The translations under genes and the position numbers were made by a program. The notes beneath the pieces are model-generated. The model was not told the DNA's origin. It saw nothing but the letters and a program-made list of their open reading frames with translations, and made no database searches. Shown piece after piece: positions 8,359-17,465 of a stretch of 64,000 nt of DNA. This stretch comes from DATBGO01 sp963840095 (GTDB taxonomy: Bacteria > Actinomycetota > Actinomycetes > Streptosporangiales > Streptosporangiaceae). Each line of letters opens with the position of its first letter. Positions within the stretch are counted from its first letter, which is position 1. The DNA is taken from the NCBI GenBank assembly GCA_963840095.1, contig CAWIXN010000012.1:496001-560000 (forward strand), read 5' to 3'.

Positions 8359-10285
8359 CCGGCCATCGTCGCACCAACCGCGCGGCTGCGGCAGGGCGAG
8401 GTACGGTAGTTTGGCGCGGGCCCGGGTCGGCTGTCTGGCGGCTGATACCGGGCCGGACGCTGCCAGTTTGCGGCTTACCCCTTCGCCCAGGCCGCCCGGA
8501 TTTGCTATCGTGAGGCCGCCGGCCCGGCGTCCCCGGCGCCGTGCTCGTCCGGGTGGCGGAATAGGCAGACGCGCTAGCTTGAGGTGCTAGTGCCCCAAAA
8601 GGGCATGGGGGTTCAAGTCCCCCCTCGGACACAGACCATTTGCCTATGCTGCCCGGCTGCGGGGACGCTACCGCCCGGACGATCTGCTTGCCTGGGTGGT
8701 AGATAAGCCGCAGGCCGAGCTTCTTGTACGCATCGGCCGTGCAGCCCGGCTCTGCGGCGCGCAGGGCGGCCGCCACGTCGCCGGCCCCTGTGATCAGGTC
8801 GGTGATCTGCTGACGGGTCAGGCGTGCTCTGGTGGTGGCCTGGCGCAGCTCGGCTTCGGCGGTCAGGCGCTGGGCCTTGGCCTCGCTGATCCACGCTCCT
8901 ATCTCGGCCGGGTCGCCGTCGGCGTCGAGAGCGGCCTTGTAGCGGGCTATCCGCCGGTTCGCGGCGGCGATCCTGGCCGTGGCGGTATCGGCTACCGCGT
9001 CGCCGGGCTTGCCGCCCTGGCCGGCCATCATCTGCTCAATGGTGTGCTGGATGCGGCTGGGCGCGAACAGGCCGGTGAGCCAGTCGGTTACCTGGACGTC
9101 GAAGGCGTCTTCGCGCAGATAGACGTTGCGGGGGTGGGTGATCTTGCTGGCCAGGGCGTACTCGGCCGGGAAGCGGCAGCGGTAGTAGTTAGCCTGGTTG
9201 ATCCAGTGGCCCTGCATCCGGCGCTGGCAGACGCCGCAGAACACGGTGCCGTTGAAGGCGTAGACGCGGCGCACGTCGTGGGGCTTGTGCTGGCCGGGCC
9301 CGTGCCCGCGGCCGGCTAGGACGCCCTGCGTGCGGGTGAAGGTGTCGGCGTCGATGATGACCGGATGGACGATCTCGCCGGAGTAGATCCACTTCCCGGT
9401 GTCGTTCCAGCGCAGCTTGGTGGTGTGGCCGAGCGCGACGTCGTGGACGTCGAGGAGGACTTCGTCTTTGCGCTGGCGGTTCCAGACCTGCCGACCGGTG
9501 TAGCGGGGGTTGGTGAGGATGGCGCGGACGGCTCCCTTGGACCAGGCCAGCCCGCAGCGGTGCCGGTTACGGCCCGGGTCATGAGCGGACGGGCAGGGGA
9601 TGCCCTCCCGCGTTAGTTCCTCGGCGATGGCGAAGATGCCTGCCCCGGCCAGGAACAGGGCGAAGATCCGCTGCACGACAGCGGCGGCGGGTTCGTCGAT
9701 AGCTAGCGCGTGCAGTCGCTTGCCGTCGGCGGCCTTGGCGGGGTTGGGGTGCGGGCCGGCGTCCCGGAGCTGGTAGCCGTAGGGCGGCCGGCCGCCGAGG
9801 TAGCGGCCTTCCAGCTGGGCCTGGGCTGCCATGGCGGTGCGGACGCGGATCTTGATGCGGTTCCGCTCGCCTTTGGAGACACCACCGAACACGGACATGA
9901 TCAGGTCGTGGGCCTCGTTGTCGGGGTCGATCGGGCCGCCGACCTCGGGCACCCACAGCGGCACCCCGTAGTGAGCGAAGACCGGGAACGTGTTGCCGAA
10001 CTGGTTACCGTAGAACGCCCGCTGCGGCTCCCCCACTACCACGGCATCGAACCCGCGGTTCGGATCGGCCAGTGCCGTCAGGAGCGCGCTGGCCTGCGGG
10101 CGGCGCGCGGGCGGGATCGAGCGGGACTTGTCGATGTCGAAGAACTCAGCGACGATCCGGCCGCCGTGCGGCTCGATCAGGGTCCTGGCGCGGGTGATCT
10201 GCCAGCCGCGCGAGGACTCGGGGTCCTGATTGTCCTCGGTGGATACCCGGCCCCAGAACGCTAAATCGATGGCCTGGCCAGTCAT
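8294..10285 (-). CDS. Large serine recombinase of integrated element, reading through the att site
   Basis: The ORF encodes 663 residues. The N-terminal resolvase domain has the catalytic serine in FWGRVSTEDNQD (about residue 14) and GRPPYGY near residue 170. A recombinase domain and a zinc-ribbon-like segment (CGVCQRRM ... YYRC) follow, then a helical region. It catalyses integration and excision. The ATG at 10285 overlaps the stop of the upstream small gene (ATGA) and has GGAG just before it. Beyond residue about 551 the frame crosses the att core and the antisense strand of tRNA-Leu (GLEPPCPFGAL), running on to 8294. The C-terminal about 110 residues are therefore chromosomal readthrough rather than native protein. 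Confidence 0.92.
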   Translation of the reverse strand: MTGQAIDLAFWGRVSTEDNQDPESSRGWQITRARTLIEPHGGRIVAEFFDIDKSRSIPPARRPQASALLTALADPNRGFDAVVVGEPQRAFYGNQFGNTFPVFAHYGVPLWVPEVGGPIDPDNEAHDLIMSVFGGVSKGERNRIKIRVRTAMAAQAQLEGRYLGGRPPYGYQLRDAGPHPNPAKAADGKRLHALAIDEPAAAVVQRIFALFLAGAGIFAIAEELTREGIPCPSAHDPGRNRHRCGLAWSKGAVRAILTNPRYTGRQVWNRQRKDEVLLDVHDVALGHTTKLRWNDTGKWIYSGEIVHPVIIDADTFTRTQGVLAGRGHGPGQHKPHDVRRVYAFNGTVFCGVCQRRMQGHWINQANYYRCRFPAEYALASKITHPRNVYLREDAFDVQVTDWLTGLFAPSRIQHTIEQMMAGQGGKPGDAVADTATARIAAANRRIARYKAALDADGDPAEIGAWISEAKAQRLTAEAELRQATTRARLTRQQITDLITGAGDVAAALRAAEPGCTADAYKKLGLRLIYHPGKQIVRAVASPQPGSIGKWSVSEGGLEPPCPFGALAPQASASAYSATRTSTAPGTPGRRPHDSKSGRPGRRGKPQTGSVRPGISRQTADPGPRQTTVPRPAAAARLVRRWPDDPESGRQRRLRPGRGRRPGQ
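8547..8631 (+). tRNA. tRNA-Leu (anticodon GAG)
   Basis: The cloverleaf can be drawn. Acceptor arm GTCCGGG pairs with CTCGGAC, leaving discriminator A at 8631. Anticodon stem CTAGC/GCTAG holds loop TTGAGGT, so the anticodon is GAG (8581-8583). A long variable arm GCCCC/GGGC is typical of class II leucine tRNAs. The T arm is GGGGG-TTCAAGT-CCCCC. CCA is not encoded. The 3' end is the att core used repeatedly by integrating elements downstream. Confidence 0.95.
8618..8633 (+). repeat. att core copy 1 (tRNA-Leu 3' end)
   Basis: The 16 bases TCCCCCCTCGGACACA include the last 14 bases of the tRNA. They recur exactly at 21440-21455, and in 15- and 12-base forms at 27815 and 29546. A serine recombinase gene abuts this copy and reads toward it, as expected for the left end of an integrated element. 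Confidence 0.85.
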
Positions 10286-10575
10286 GGGTGCTCCGTTCTC
10301 TGGTGGTCGTCCGCGACGTCGCCGGTGGCCGGTGCTCCGGTGTCGAGCAGGACCCGCAGCAGGGCCAAGGCGGCTTCCGGGGTGAGCCGCGGTGGCTCCT
10401 CCGGCAGTTCCACCCGCACCTGCCTGGCCTGCGTGGACCGGCGCTGGGCGCGGCGCGGAGTGCGGCCCAGCCCTGCTGCGGGCCTGTGATCGTATGCCGG
10501 TCGGCGTCGTTTGGGAGGGTGTGAGCAGGGGGAATGTGGCTTGCCGGTTAGGTCGGACGGCGGCTTGCCGGTCAC
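10282..10575 (-). CDS. Small protein translationally coupled to the recombinase
   Basis: The 97-residue product is basic in its first half. It ends with an amphipathic acidic helix (LTPEAALALLRVLLDTG). Its start overlaps the methylase stop (ATGA at 10572-10575) and its stop overlaps the recombinase start (10282-10285), so it is tightly coupled in the element operon. I do not recognise the family. Its place next to the recombinase suggests a directionality or accessory factor, but no excisionase motif is visible. Confidence 0.6.
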   Translation of the reverse strand: MTGKPPSDLTGKPHSPCSHPPKRRRPAYDHRPAAGLGRTPRRAQRRSTQARQVRVELPEEPPRLTPEAALALLRVLLDTGAPATGDVADDHQRTEHP

Positions 10576-11732
10576 CGGCTGGTGTCCTCGCTGCCGTCGC
10601 CGGCGTCGCCCTGCGCGGCTGGGGCGGCATGCCGCAGCCGTTCGGCGGCGAGCGCGGCGAAGGCGGGGTTAAGTTCGATGCCGGTAAACCGCCGGCCGAG
10701 CTGGCGGGCAGCAATGCCGGTGGTGCCGGTGCCGCAGAACGGGTCGAGCACGGAGCCGCCCGGCTTGCACCCGGCCGCGATGCAGCGCAGCGGAATGTCG
10801 ATGGGGAACGCGGCGAAGTGCGGACCACGGTAAGGGCGGGTGGGGATCGACCAGACGTCGCCGGGGTTGCGGCCGTTGGGGTGAGCGGTATGCCGCCTGC
10901 CGTCGCCGTACCGCCGTGCGGCAACGACCTGCCGGGTGTGCGCGCCGTACTTCGGCGGCCGGGCGCCGCTGTCGCGGCCTCCACCAGGGTGGGCCTGGTC
11001 CCGTCGCGTGCTCCGGCGTCGGGCGGTGCCGGGAGAAGTGCCTGCCGGCGGGCGGGTGTGCGCGGTCCGGCTGTCGGGCGGATGGCTGGCGTGCGGCAGG
11101 CGGATGGGGTCGAGGTCGAACCAGTAATGCCGGGAGCGGACCAGCAGGAAGATCAGCTCGTGGCGGCAGTTGAGCCGGTCGCGGACGGACTCGGGCATGG
11201 CGTTGGGCTTGTGCCAGACGATCGCGTTGCGGAGGATCCATCCGTCGTCCTGGAGGGCAAGCGCGACGCGCCATGGCAGGCCGAGCAGGTTCTTGGTCCC
11301 CATGCCCGGTGCGTGCCGTCCGGCGAGGCCGGAGCCGAGGTAGGTATGGAGTCCGGTGGCCGCGTCCCCGCCAGCTGAGTAGGAGTCACCGAGGTTGAGC
11401 CAGCAGGTGCCGTCAACGGCGAGGACACGGCGGGCTTCGCGGAACGCTGACCGCAGGGTGTCGACGTAGGCCATGGGTCCGGGCTCGTGACCGTACTGGC
11501 CGGGCATGCCGTAGTCGCGCTTGGCCCAGTACGGCGGGCTGGTGACGATGCAGTCGGCCGACTCGTCGGGCATCTGGGCGAGCACGTCGCGGGCGTCGCC
11601 GACGTGCAATCTCGTGGCCGAGTCGCTGGGAAGAATCGTGGTGACCACCTTCTTTCTCGGGTGTGGTTGCGTACCGGTGCATTGCGTGGCTGGCTGCGGT
11701 GGGTGATCGTCTATGTCTTCGTCTACGGGCAT
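10572..11732 (-). CDS. Site-specific DNA methyltransferase (beta-type, N4-C or N6-A)
   Basis: The 386-residue protein has the permuted methyltransferase order. Catalytic motif TSPPYW lies near residue 63 and the SAM-binding motif DPFCGTGTTG near residue 330, followed by FTGIELN. The SPPY form of the catalytic motif favours cytosine-N4 methylation. It probably protects or marks the integrated element. Residues about 205-275 form a variable Arg/Pro-rich insert that may recognise DNA. No restriction endonuclease is adjacent, so it looks like an orphan methylase. A GTG about 30 codons downstream (VVTTILPSDSA) is an alternative start with a better ribosome binding site. Confidence 0.88.
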   Translation of the reverse strand: MPVDEDIDDHPPQPATQCTGTQPHPRKKVVTTILPSDSATRLHVGDARDVLAQMPDESADCIVTSPPYWAKRDYGMPGQYGHEPGPMAYVDTLRSAFREARRVLAVDGTCWLNLGDSYSAGGDAATGLHTYLGSGLAGRHAPGMGTKNLLGLPWRVALALQDDGWILRNAIVWHKPNAMPESVRDRLNCRHELIFLLVRSRHYWFDLDPIRLPHASHPPDSRTAHTRPPAGTSPGTARRRSTRRDQAHPGGGRDSGARPPKYGAHTRQVVAARRYGDGRRHTAHPNGRNPGDVWSIPTRPYRGPHFAAFPIDIPLRCIAAGCKPGGSVLDPFCGTGTTGIAARQLGRRFTGIELNPAFAALAAERLRHAAPAAQGDAGDGSEDTSR

Positions 11733-11778
11733 CTAGGGCCCTTACGTGCAGACGCGCGGGAGACGTAGACGTAGACAA

Positions 11779-13290
11779 TCACCGGGAGTCACCAGGGACG
11801 GTGTGCCACCGGCCGCGGCTGACCTGGGTGACCTGACTGCGGCGGGCCAGGTCTGCCAGCCGCTGGTAGACCCACGGGCGGCTCATGCCGGTCTCGGCCA
11901 TCAGCTCCGGAACGGTGATGCCTTCGTCCGGGGCCAGTGACAGCGCGGCCCACAGGATCACCTCCGGTGCGCCCCGGCCGCTTCCTGGGCTGTCCGCAGT
12001 GCTGTCCTCATCGCCTGAGCTGGGCGACTGAGCGGGCTCGTCTGGGTGCGTCTGGGCGCGACCGGTAATTGCGCGCTGTGATACCTCGTCCAGCGTGGGC
12101 CGCAGGCTGGCATGCTGGGCGGCAGTGGCGGTGACCGTCTCGTCCGTCACGAGGTAGGCGCGGGCGCGTCGCGGGGTGTCGTGCTCGGGTGCGGAGATCA
12201 GGAACTTGCCAGGTGCATTGAGCGTGTGAGCCTGCCAGCCGGCGGCAAGCATGCCCTGGCCGAGGATCAGCTCGACGTCTTTACGCTCGCGGACACGGAA
12301 GCTGATCCGCACGTCCATCTGGGACCGCAGTGCGCCCTGGCCCATCGCTTTCTGCGTCGGTCGCTGCGTCGCGGCGATCAGCGTGACGGCGACCGCACGG
12401 CCGCGCCGGGCGATGGAGTCGGCGTCCGTAGTGGCATCGGGTGCATCGTCGGCCAGTTCCGCGTACTCGTCCACGATGATCACCAGTGCGGGCAGGTCCG
12501 GGGTCGGCTGCCAGACTCGCTGTCCCATCGCGGCGAGCATGGCGGCGCGAGCTTCCAGGACGGCGACGGCGTCGGCCAGGAGCGCGCGAGCCTCAGCCGG
12601 GGTGGTGGCCAGCCGGGCGATGCAGGATGCCCAGGGGCCCAGTTCCATCCCGCGCTTGAGGTCAATGGCCCAGATGACCACGTCGGCGCAGGCGGCGAGG
12701 TTGCCCATGAGGACGTTCAGGCCGCCGCTTTTGCCTGACCCGGACACTCCGCCGAAGAGTCCATGGCGCCGCAGGAACAACACCTTGGCGGGGGTCGCGT
12801 CCTCAAACGGGCCCAGGTCGATCGGCTCGGTAATCGAGGCGACCGAAGGACCAGGCCAGGTGATCGCATCGGCATGCGGGTCGGCCGACAGGACCCGCAG
12901 CTCGAACCGGTGCGCCAGGTCGTCCGGGGTCGGGTAGACCCGCGCTGCGCCACGGAACACACCCAGCCCGGACTCGATGGCAGACAGCTTCGCCCGCACA
13001 TCATCGATCGTCTGGCCACGCGCCAGGCGGAACCGGGCACGCCAGCCCCACATGTCAACCACGGCCGACATGACCTGCGACCCGGCCAGCCCGACCGCCT
13101 CGGCGACCTCGGGCCAGGCCTCGAGCTTGCGTTCCACCCGCACCCGCGCACGGCGCCGACGGTGCGCCCACCACGGCACCGACAGCACGTTGTGGTGCTG
13201 GCCGGCGAGGCTCAGATCATCGAGCGCCGCGGCCGGCCGGGCGAGCGTGTCATCGCGACCTTGCACCCGCTCTGCCGTACCTGGCCACAC
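11779..13290 (-). pseudogene. FtsK/SpoIIIE-type conjugal translocase, 5'-truncated
   Basis: The coding region keeps the motor domain: Walker A GGVSGSGKSG near residue 182 and Walker B LVIIVDEYAEL. A C-terminal winged helix (about residues 435-500) resembles the one by which TraB proteins of actinobacterial elements recognise DNA. The expected N-terminal membrane helices are missing. Upstream of about 13250 the DNA instead matches an alpha/beta hydrolase on the other strand, so the 5' end was lost at a deletion junction. The apparent start at 13290 lies inside that foreign sequence. The protein is probably not functional in transfer. Confidence 0.8.
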
Positions 13291-13478
13291 CTGTGCAGAT
13301 CATCGTCGGGCGCGATGACCCGTACGGCCTGCTGACGGACGGCGAGCAGCTGCACGAGCAGCTGCCGCACAGCCGCCTCGATGTCTTCGAGTGCGGCCAC
13401 AGCGCCTGGGAGGAAGAAGCCTCCCGCTACTGCAGCGTCCTCGTCGCGTGGATCAGCGGGGGATTTCACGATGTCTGA
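13254..13478 (+). pseudogene. Alpha/beta hydrolase, C-terminal fragment
   Basis: Only the last about 75 residues remain. They include the acid-residue strand VQIIVGRDDPYG and the catalytic-histidine segment DVFECGHSAWEE, both typical of alpha/beta hydrolases. The N-terminal two thirds, including the nucleophile elbow, are absent. At about 13250 the sequence switches into the truncated FtsK gene on the opposite strand, which marks a deletion or insertion junction. Confidence 0.75.
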
Positions 13479-13504
13479 CCCGAACCAACCGAATGGAGAT
13501 TTCG

Positions 13505-14332
13505 ATGGCTACTGACCCGGCCGCACGCGGCGCCACGCTCCGTGTCCTCGCTGACGGAAACCACATGCCGATGCTCGGCCTTGGCCTGTGGCAGGTGCCA
13601 GACGGACCGCATTGCGTGAAGGCGGTGCGCTGGGCGCTTGAGCTCGGGTACCGGCACATCGACACAGCGCAGGGCTACGGCAACGAGGAGAGCGTAGGAC
13701 AGGCGCTGCGCCAAAGCAGGCTGGCCAGGGACGAGGTCTTCATCACGACCAAGTTCCATCCCGGGCGCGCCGATCCTGTCGCGGAGGCCGAGCGCAGCCT
13801 TAAAAGGCTTGGCGTGGACCGGCTTGACCTCTATCTCGTTCACTGGCCGCAAGGAGGGGCGAGCCGGGCCTGGCCGGGGATGGAGCGCACCCGCGAGCTC
13901 GGGCTCGCCGCCTCCATCGGGGTTTCTAACTTCGGTACGGATGAGCTGGATGAGGTGGCGGCGGGCGCGACCATGCCTCCGGTCGTCAATCAGGTCATGT
14001 TCAACGTCGCGAGCTACCGGCGGGCACTCCTGGAGGCATGCCTGCGCCGCAGCATCGTGCTCGAGGCCTACAGCCCGCTGGGCACCGGCCGTCATCTGTC
14101 GAACGGGACCGTCACCTCAGTTGCTGAAAGTGCGGGCCGGACCCCGGCCCAGGTGCTCCTGCGCTGGTGTCTGCAGCACGACGTTCCGGTGATCACCAAG
14201 TCGACGCATCGTGACCGCCTGCAGGAGAACGCGCAGGTTTTCGACTTCGCGTTGTCCAGCCAGGAGATGGCGGAGCTGGACGCGATCGGCGCTGACGATA
14301 GCGGGGGAGCACAAGAGCATAAGTGGTGGTGA
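13505..14332 (+). CDS. Aldo/keto reductase
   Basis: The 275-residue TIM-barrel oxidoreductase has the full AKR catalytic tetrad: Asp53 and Tyr58 (HIDTAQGYGNE), Lys83 (TTKFHPG) and His113 (LVHWP). The coenzyme-binding end SPLGTGRHL and ITKSTHRDRL fits NADPH use. It reduces aldehydes or ketones; the substrate is not predictable. The ATG at 13505 is chosen because GGAG lies 6 bases upstream. It is shorter than many AKRs and ends in KWW. Confidence 0.93.
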   Translation: MATDPAARGATLRVLADGNHMPMLGLGLWQVPDGPHCVKAVRWALELGYRHIDTAQGYGNEESVGQALRQSRLARDEVFITTKFHPGRADPVAEAERSLKRLGVDRLDLYLVHWPQGGASRAWPGMERTRELGLAASIGVSNFGTDELDEVAAGATMPPVVNQVMFNVASYRRALLEACLRRSIVLEAYSPLGTGRHLSNGTVTSVAESAGRTPAQVLLRWCLQHDVPVITKSTHRDRLQENAQVFDFALSSQEMAELDAIGADDSGGAQEHKWW

Positions 14333-14396
14333 CGACGACGCAGGGCCTAGCCATGCTCGGCACCTAGGTGCGCGGGCTGCCCGTAGCGAACACGGC

Positions 14397-15638
14397 TCAG
14401 CGAGCGTTGCGTTTGCGGCCGACCAGCCGTTCGTAGCCAAGCGTGCCAACGGCGATCACGCCAACAAAGCCGCCGTAGCTGAAAGACGTGTCGCGAAGCC
14501 CGACATGCGTGGCCAGCAGGCCGCCGGCCAGTGCGGGAACGCTGAAAGCAAGCTAGCTGACCACGTAGACAGCTGACAGCAACCCGGCCCGCTGGTGCGC
14601 CTGGGCCAGCTGGCTCACCGAGCGCAGCGAGCCGAGGAACCCCGATCCGAAACCCGCGCCGGCAACGACTGAGGCGGCTACGAACAAGCCGATCGACGAC
14701 CAGCCGACCGCGAACAGGAACAAGCCCGTCCCTGCGGTCAGGGCCGCGCACCCGATGCGGGTCATGGCTGGCGGCGCGACGTCGCGACCGAGGACGACGG
14801 CCGAGCCAGCTGACAGCGGGAAGAGGCCGATGACAACGCCGGCCACCGCGTGATTGGGCTGGTCGAAGACGGCGGCCAGCAGCGATCCGCCAACTGACAG
14901 GATCAGCCCGCCCAGCGCCCAGGCGGCCACCAGCGGCGGGATCGCGCCTGCGAACGCGCGCCTGGCCCGGTGCGGAACCGCTACCGATGGCCGCAGTGCG
15001 GCAAGGCCGCCTGAGACGCGCTGCACGGTTTCGGGCAGCGCCGCCACGGTAACCACAGTCAGGGCGACGAAGAGGGCACCGAGAAGCGCGAACACCAGCC
15101 GCGTCGGATGCGGAGCGCACTGCACCAGCAGTCCTGTCATCACTGCCCCGAGGCCGAGCCCGAAGGTCGGCGCCGCAGAGTTGACAAGCGAGCCGAGGCG
15201 CGACCCGTCAGGAGGCTGCAGGTCCAGCAGGTAGGCGGCCACTGTGGCGGTGGCAGCACCGGTCGCAAGTCCCTGAACGATGCGCGCGATGACCAGCCAG
15301 CCCACTCCGCCGGCGACCAGGAACAGCGCCATCGAAGCCGCCTCGACTACCAGGGAGCCCGCGAGCACGACCCGCCGTCCGGCATAGTCGGACAGCTTGG
15401 CGACGGTCAGGAGGCTCGCCAGCAGCGCGAAGACATACACCGCGAAGATCACGGTCAGCGTGACGGCGGAGAACCTGAATTCCGCCTGGTAGACGGGATA
15501 CAGCGGGCTCGGTGCACTCGACGCGGCAGTCAGCGTTGCCGTCGTCGCCGTGACCGTCCAGAAGGCCGCCGCCCTGGGCATCGCGAGCCTGCGCGGAGCG
15601 CTGAGTCCTGACGGGGCGGCACTGTCACGACGCCTCAC
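14397..15638 (-). pseudogene. MFS transporter interrupted by an in-frame amber stop
   Basis: From 15638 the frame encodes 361 residues of an MFS drug-type exporter (helices throughout; LSDYAGRRVVL loop between helices 2 and 3), then hits TAG at 14553-14555. Beyond the stop the same frame continues for 51 codons, with another helix pair (LAFSVPALAGGLL and YGGFVGVIAVGTL), to TGA at 14397. In related proteins this junction reads YVVSYLAFS-like, so a single TAC-to-TAG change would explain it. The truncated product lacks the last helices. Confidence 0.8.
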
Positions 15639-15688
15639 CCGGCGTGCGGGTCATGCGGATGCTCCGGATCCTGCCCGCGGCTGGTAGC

Positions 15689-16078
15689 TCAGCCACGCGG
15701 CAGCAGGCGCAGCGTTGCGTCCTGTGCTGCGGAGCTCACCAGCGACGGCAGGTAGGAATCCGCGTAGCGGGCATACTTCGCCCGGTAGGCCGCGTCGATC
15801 TCAGCGCGGACGCTGGCACCGGCGGGTGCGAGGCTCACGCCATCCTCGATCCCTTTGGCCCGGATCCGGGCTTCATGCCGGGCAACCGCGTGCCGGTACC
15901 ACACACCCGCCGTTCCCGCGGCGGACCGTATGTACAGGTCATTCCCCACTCGGACCACCCAGATCGGCACCCAGGAACGTAGGGATCCGTCGGCTCCTAC
16001 CGTGGCGATCTCCAGCTCTTCGGCCGCGCCGATGCGGTCCAGATATCCGGCCTTCCAGTAGGCGGCCTCGTCGGTCAC
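15689..16078 (-). CDS. DUF2255 family protein
   Basis: The 129-residue product has WVPIWVVRVGNDLYIRS, VWYRHAVA and EIDAAYRAKYARY, a layout I recognise as DUF2255, a family resembling flavin-binding split-barrel proteins. Its function is unknown. The GTG at 16078 has a perfect AAGGAG five bases upstream, so longer upstream readings are rejected. It lies downstream of the tautomerase gene on the same strand and may share its transcript. Confidence 0.82.
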   Translation of the reverse strand: MTDEAAYWKAGYLDRIGAAEELEIATVGADGSLRSWVPIWVVRVGNDLYIRSAAGTAGVWYRHAVARHEARIRAKGIEDGVSLAPAGASVRAEIDAAYRAKYARYADSYLPSLVSSAAQDATLRLLPRG

Positions 16079-16157
16079 GACGACTCCTTTTGTCCGAGGG
16101 CGGTCTGTGCCGGAAAAGGTGCACCTCCCGCTTCGACCTGGGCGGAGTTGCTGGTGC

Positions 16158-16610
16158 TCAATCGGTGGTTGTCTCGGACGTGGCGGCTGACCGCCCGGCG
16201 ATCTGAGCGCGCGCAGCCGCGACCAGCTCAGCGTTGGTATAGGCATGCCCGCCCAGGCCCCAGCCTCCGTCTTTCGCCTCGGTCAGCAGTACCCAGGTCC
16301 GCTCGGCCAGCGTCGGGTCCCCGGCAGCGCTAGCAATCAGGCCGGTGAACTGCGCCACCACCGCCAGCTCCTTGTCGCGGTCCAGCGCGCCCTCGTTGGT
16401 GAGAACCTGCACCCGGACATAGGTGGTGTCCCCGTCGACGTTGGACAGCGAGTCAGACGGCAGGTCATGGATGAACGCCGCGGTGTTCTTGCGGAACATC
16501 GGGATGTCGGGCACCTGCTCGATCTTCATCAAGGCCGCGGCCAGGTCCGCGGCCAGCTGGTGCTGGCCGGCGAAAGTCCCGGCCGCAGCGTAAACGTCGA
16601 TCATCGGCAT
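16158..16610 (-). CDS. Tautomerase family protein (4-OT-like)
   Basis: The 150-residue protein starts Met-Pro, so removal of Met would expose the catalytic amino-terminal proline used by 4-oxalocrotonate tautomerases. Two beta-alpha-beta units follow (VDGDTTYVRVQVLTNEG and RTWVLLTEAKDGGWGLGG). These enzymes shift double bonds in small keto acids. The ATG at 16610 is preceded by AGGAG. A 22-base motif at 16681-16702, shared with the SnoaL-like gene, lies about 70 bases upstream and is a candidate control site. Confidence 0.85.
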   Translation of the reverse strand: MPMIDVYAAAGTFAGQHQLAADLAAALMKIEQVPDIPMFRKNTAAFIHDLPSDSLSNVDGDTTYVRVQVLTNEGALDRDKELAVVAQFTGLIASAAGDPTLAERTWVLLTEAKDGGWGLGGHAYTNAELVAAARAQIAGRSAATSETTTD

Positions 16611-16680
16611 TTCCGGCTCCTGCCGTCGGATGCGTGGTTCGCATCGCGCCCTGTACACCGTGGCCCCCCGCACCCGGCCC

Positions 16681-16702
16681 CGGTATCCGCAACATGACTG
16701 CA
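16681..16702 (-). promoter_or_regulatory. Shared 22-bp upstream motif, copy 1
   Basis: Read on the minus strand the motif ends ATGTTGCGGATACCG. An exact 22-base copy lies at 18451-18472. Each copy sits 70-120 bases before a minus-strand gene start (tautomerase and SnoaL-like). Its core CATGTTGCGGA also occurs at 42056-42066 in the ArsR control region. A repressor operator is the simplest reading. Confidence 0.5.
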
Positions 16703-16764
16703 CTTCGCACCGCCGCCTGTGGCCTGGGCGAGCCAGCCCGACTTGATAGTGCGTGCCGCAGCCG

Positions 16765-17412
16765 TTACGTCCTGGCGACGGCGTGCTCGTGGAGCCACGC
16801 TGCGGCGAGTTCCTTCCACCGCTCGGTCTCACCCGCGCCTACAGCCAGCCCCAGACTGTGCTGCCCGTGCTCGAAGACATGCAGGGCATGGGGAACGTTG
16901 TGGGCGGCGAGGGCGGCCGCGAGCCGGTAGGAGTGCTCAGGAGGCACATAGCTGTCCTCGGCGGTGTGCCAGATAAAGAAAGGCGGAGCACCGCGATGAG
17001 CCAGCCGGTCGAGTGAGGTCTGGCGCCGCAATTGGCCTGACGCACCCGGGCCGAGCAGGAGGTCTTGCGCCAGCTTGTAGGTCTCGGTCTCCATCGAGGT
17101 GATCGCATAGCCGAGCAGGGCGAAATCCGGCCGTGCCGGGCCGCCGCGCTCGCTGGCCAGAGCTGCCTGGCCGGCCAGGTGTCCTCCGGCGGAGAAGCCG
17201 ACGACTCCCACGATAGCTGCCTGCCGTCGGCGCGCCGCGATCTCGGCTCGCACGGCGTTGAGCGGGCCGGGGTGGCGGGTGTTCAGCGGATACCGGAGCA
17301 CGCTGGCCGCTATCCCGAGTGACTCAAGCCACGCGGCGACGGGTTCTGCTTCGTGCGGTGCATGCACCTGGTAGCCGCCACCAGGCAGGACGATCGCGTG
17401 CGAGCTCTGCAT
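16765..17412 (-). CDS. Alpha/beta hydrolase (BD-FAE/acetyl-esterase-like)
   Basis: The 215-residue cytosolic hydrolase has an oxyanion-hole motif LPGGGY (residues 9-14), the nucleophile elbow GFSAGG (Ser74), the acid Asp153 (HTAEDSYVP) and His185 (HGQHSLGL). The pattern resembles bacterial acetyl-esterase or axe-type enzymes that deacetylate sugars. The substrate is inferred only at family level. The protein appears complete. Confidence 0.88.
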   Translation of the reverse strand: MQSSHAIVLPGGGYQVHAPHEAEPVAAWLESLGIAASVLRYPLNTRHPGPLNAVRAEIAARRRQAAIVGVVGFSAGGHLAGQAALASERGGPARPDFALLGYAITSMETETYKLAQDLLLGPGASGQLRRQTSLDRLAHRGAPPFFIWHTAEDSYVPPEHSYRLAAALAAHNVPHALHVFEHGQHSLGLAVGAGETERWKELAAAWLHEHAVART

Positions 17413-17465
17413 TCAAATGCTCCCGGAACTAGCGATGAGCTCGATAAGGGGACAATGCCCGCTGT

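Noticed and set aside
6880..8409. 509-codon plus-strand frame
   Set aside because: It is antisense to the M20 peptidase, which has complete motifs.
10572..11732. Restriction-modification or BREX/DISARM defence system around the methylase
   Set aside because: No nuclease, helicase or other defence partner is adjacent; the neighbours are element transfer and integration genes.
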